A stretch of 64,000 nt of DNA from positions 166,423-230,422 of the forward strand of contig NZ_MBEI01000046.1 of assembly GCF_001953985.1 (NCBI RefSeq), in the 5' to 3' direction. This document shows positions 62,511 through 64,000 of the stretch, in pieces. This DNA comes from Mycobacterium colombiense (lineage in GTDB: Bacteria > Actinomycetota > Actinomycetes > Mycobacteriales > Mycobacteriaceae). Both the position numbers and the translations under genes were made by a program. The notes under the pieces were generated by a model. That model was given only the letters and a program-made list of their open reading frames with translations. It was not told the DNA's origin and made no database searches. Position 1 is the first letter of the stretch, and every line of letters starts with the position of its first letter.

Positions 62511-62842
62511 GTACGATGCCGATGCTGCCCGCCGAGTTCGCCGACCTCGAACGGTTCTCCGACTGGTGTCTGCCCAGCGAACCCGAACGCTACGCCAAGA
62601 GGCTGGCCAGCTCGATGACGGAAATGAAGGCGTTCTACGACGCGATCACCGCGCGGGCCGAAGAGGCTCTGACGTTCTGCGACAAGTTCTCCCTCGACGA
62701 CCTGCCCGACGACGTCCAGAATCTGATGCACCTGCTCTATTCCATGATCATGGTGTCGTTCCCGGTCGAGTGCTGGAAACAGCCCCGCGTCCCGGATTCC
62801 GGTGCGTCGACGCTGGACTGCGTGTCCGAGCCCGTTCCATGA
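62507..62842 (+). CDS. Small Rieske-partner protein of unknown function (copy B)
   Basis: 111 residues from the GTG at 62507, overlapping the Rieske stop. It has the same conserved blocks as copy A, including RYAKRLASSMTEMKAFYD, EEALTF-DKF, LPDDVQNL and VECWKQPRV. The C-terminus (ASTLDCVSEPVP) differs and has extra Cys. Its stop overlaps the amidohydrolase ATG. Function unknown. Its association with a second Rieske gene argues for a conserved partner. Confidence 0.85.
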   Translation: MSTMPMLPAEFADLERFSDWCLPSEPERYAKRLASSMTEMKAFYDAITARAEEALTFCDKFSLDDLPDDVQNLMHLLYSMIMVSFPVECWKQPRVPDSGASTLDCVSEPVP

Positions 62843-63903
62843 TCTCCGTGTTGCGGGCGGCCCGGTGGGCTGACGTCGTGACGGGCCAGATCCACACGCC
62901 GGCGGAGGTGGTGATCGACGGCGAACGCATCACCGCGATCAATCCCCAAGAGCCGCTACCGGATTCGGCGACCATCATCGACCTCGGTGACGTGACGCTG
63001 CTGCCGGGCCTGATGGACATGGAACTCAACCTGCTCATCGGCGGGCCCGGCGGGCCCGAGGGCCTACCGGCGCCCATGCATGGCGTGCAGGACGACCCGG
63101 CGTACCGCACGCTGCGCGGCGCGGTCAACGCGCGCACCACGCTGGATGCCGGGTTCACCACGGTGCGCAATCTCGGATTGATGGTCAAGACCGGGGGATA
63201 TCTGCTCGACGTGGCGTTGCAGCGCGCCATCGACCAGGGCTGGCACATCGGGCCGCGCATCTATCCCGCCGGCCATGCCGTCACACCGTACGGCGGGCAT
63301 TTGGATCCAACGGTGTTTCAGCGGTTGGCTCCCGGGATCATGCCGCTGTCGGTGGCCGAGGGCATCGCCAACGGTGTGCCCGACGTGATCGCCTGCGTCC
63401 GTTACCAGATCCGGCACGGCGCCAAGCTGATTAAGGTCTCCGCCTCGGGCGGGGTGATGTCACACAGCACCGCGCCGGGCGCACAGCAGTACTCCGACGC
63501 CGAGTTCGCCGCGATCGCCGACGAGGCCCACCGGGCCGGAGTCCGGGTGGCCGCACATGCCGTGGGGGACAGCGCGATTCAGGCGTGCATCCGCGCCGGC
63601 ATCGACTGCATCGAACATGGCTTCCTGGCCAGTGACGAGACGATTCAGATGATGGTCGACCACGGCACGTTCCTGGTGTCGACCACGTATCTGACCGACG
63701 CCATGGCCATCGACCGCATTGCACCGGAGCTGCGCAAGAAAGCGCTCGAGGTGTTCCCGCGCGCAAAGTCGATGCTGCCCAAGGCAATCGACGCCGGCGT
63801 CCGCATCGCGTGCGGCACCGATGCGCCAGCCATCCCGCACGGCCAAAACGCCGAGGAGCTCGGCGCGCTGGTGCAACGGGGCATGACTCCCGCGCAAGCG
63901 ATC

Positions 63904-63906
<3 letters not shown>
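62839..63906 (+). CDS. Amidohydrolase-superfamily protein, 3' end lost, HxH missing
   Basis: About 356 residues are readable before the window dissolves into G runs; the true C-terminus is missing. It is a metal-dependent amidohydrolase of the imidazolonepropionase/prolidase-like group. Lys in LIKVSASGGVMSHS (carboxylated Lys), His in VAAHAVGD, His in IEHGF and Asp in CGTDAPAIPHGQ are present. The N-terminal HxH after strand 1 is replaced: LPGLMDMELNLLIGG. It overlaps the small partner gene by ATGA, so it belongs to the operon. The loss of HxH may alter the metal site. Confidence 0.85.
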
Positions 63907-63990
<84 letters not shown>

Positions 63991-64000
63991 ACGGTGCGAC

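Overview
The window comes from a high-GC actinobacterium, almost certainly a Mycobacterium. Marker proteins include an MmpL transporter C-terminus, a stand-alone MceG/Mkl-type ATPase, two LipJ-like hydrolase-cyclase fusions, several F420-dependent (LLM and Ddn-like) oxidoreductases, a DUF222/HNH (13E12-type) protein, an MbtK-like acyltransferase, a DUF732 secreted protein, and a pgm-crcB-crcB-DUF488-DUF222-CitE block that from memory resembles M. tuberculosis Rv3068c-Rv3075c. Species cannot be fixed from sequence alone. The last ~95 bases are a G/C homopolymer mess that looks like a contig-end artefact.

Layout. 0-8.4 kb: 3' end of an mmpL gene, an SDR, two cupins, a GNAT, an NmrA-like protein and several small proteins, then a decayed patch holding at least two gene relics (5737-5913, 7718-8087) beside a Tat/lipoprotein-type amidase. 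8.4-12.5 kb: mceG-like gene, a frameshifted acyl-CoA synthetase fragment, and a very GC-rich gene fusing an N-acetylglucosamine-kinase-type domain to a MurQ-type etherase, coupled to a glyoxalase-like gene. 12.5-17.6 kb: hydrolase-cyclase fusion, a methyltransferase, and a UDP-glucuronate-decarboxylase-like/glycosyltransferase operon. 17.6-23.2 kb: LysR regulator divergent from a tightly coupled oxidative operon (Rieske oxygenase, small unknown partner, TauD-type dioxygenase, LLM oxidoreductase, P450). 23.2-27.2 kb: phthiodiolone-ketoreductase-like LLM protein, P450, sulfotransferase. 27.2-36.8 kb: envelope and lipid genes (DUF2505, M15-type peptidase, beta-lactamase-like hydrolase, LCP protein, PadR plus flavin monooxygenase, PhyH, phospholipase D, DUF732). 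36.8-40.5 kb: ECF sigma/Ogt pair, DUF2236 oxygenase divergent from TetR. 40.5-45.6 kb: second hydrolase-cyclase, LLM, SelO, hemerythrin, WGxxGxxG protein with a strong terminator. 45.9-53.1 kb: the conserved CitE-HNH-DUF488-MbtK-CrcB-Pgm-MFS block and tRNA-Ala. 54.2-58.9 kb: operon of a PF10118 'hydrolase' with diiron-like ligands, ferredoxin and ferredoxin reductase, followed by a large unrecognised protein. 59.4-64 kb: HicB-like protein, aldehyde dehydrogenase, and a second Rieske/small-partner pair coupled to an amidohydrolase lacking the usual HxH.

How it fits together. Two separate operons carry the same unit: a ~425-residue Rieske oxygenase alpha subunit translationally coupled to a ~110-residue protein of unknown function. 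Neither has its own reductase; the ferredoxin/reductase pair at 55.2-56.6 kb is one possible electron source. I regard this repeated Rieske/small-protein module, and the PF10118-ferredoxin-reductase operon that looks like a diiron oxygenase system, as the best candidates for undescribed biology here.
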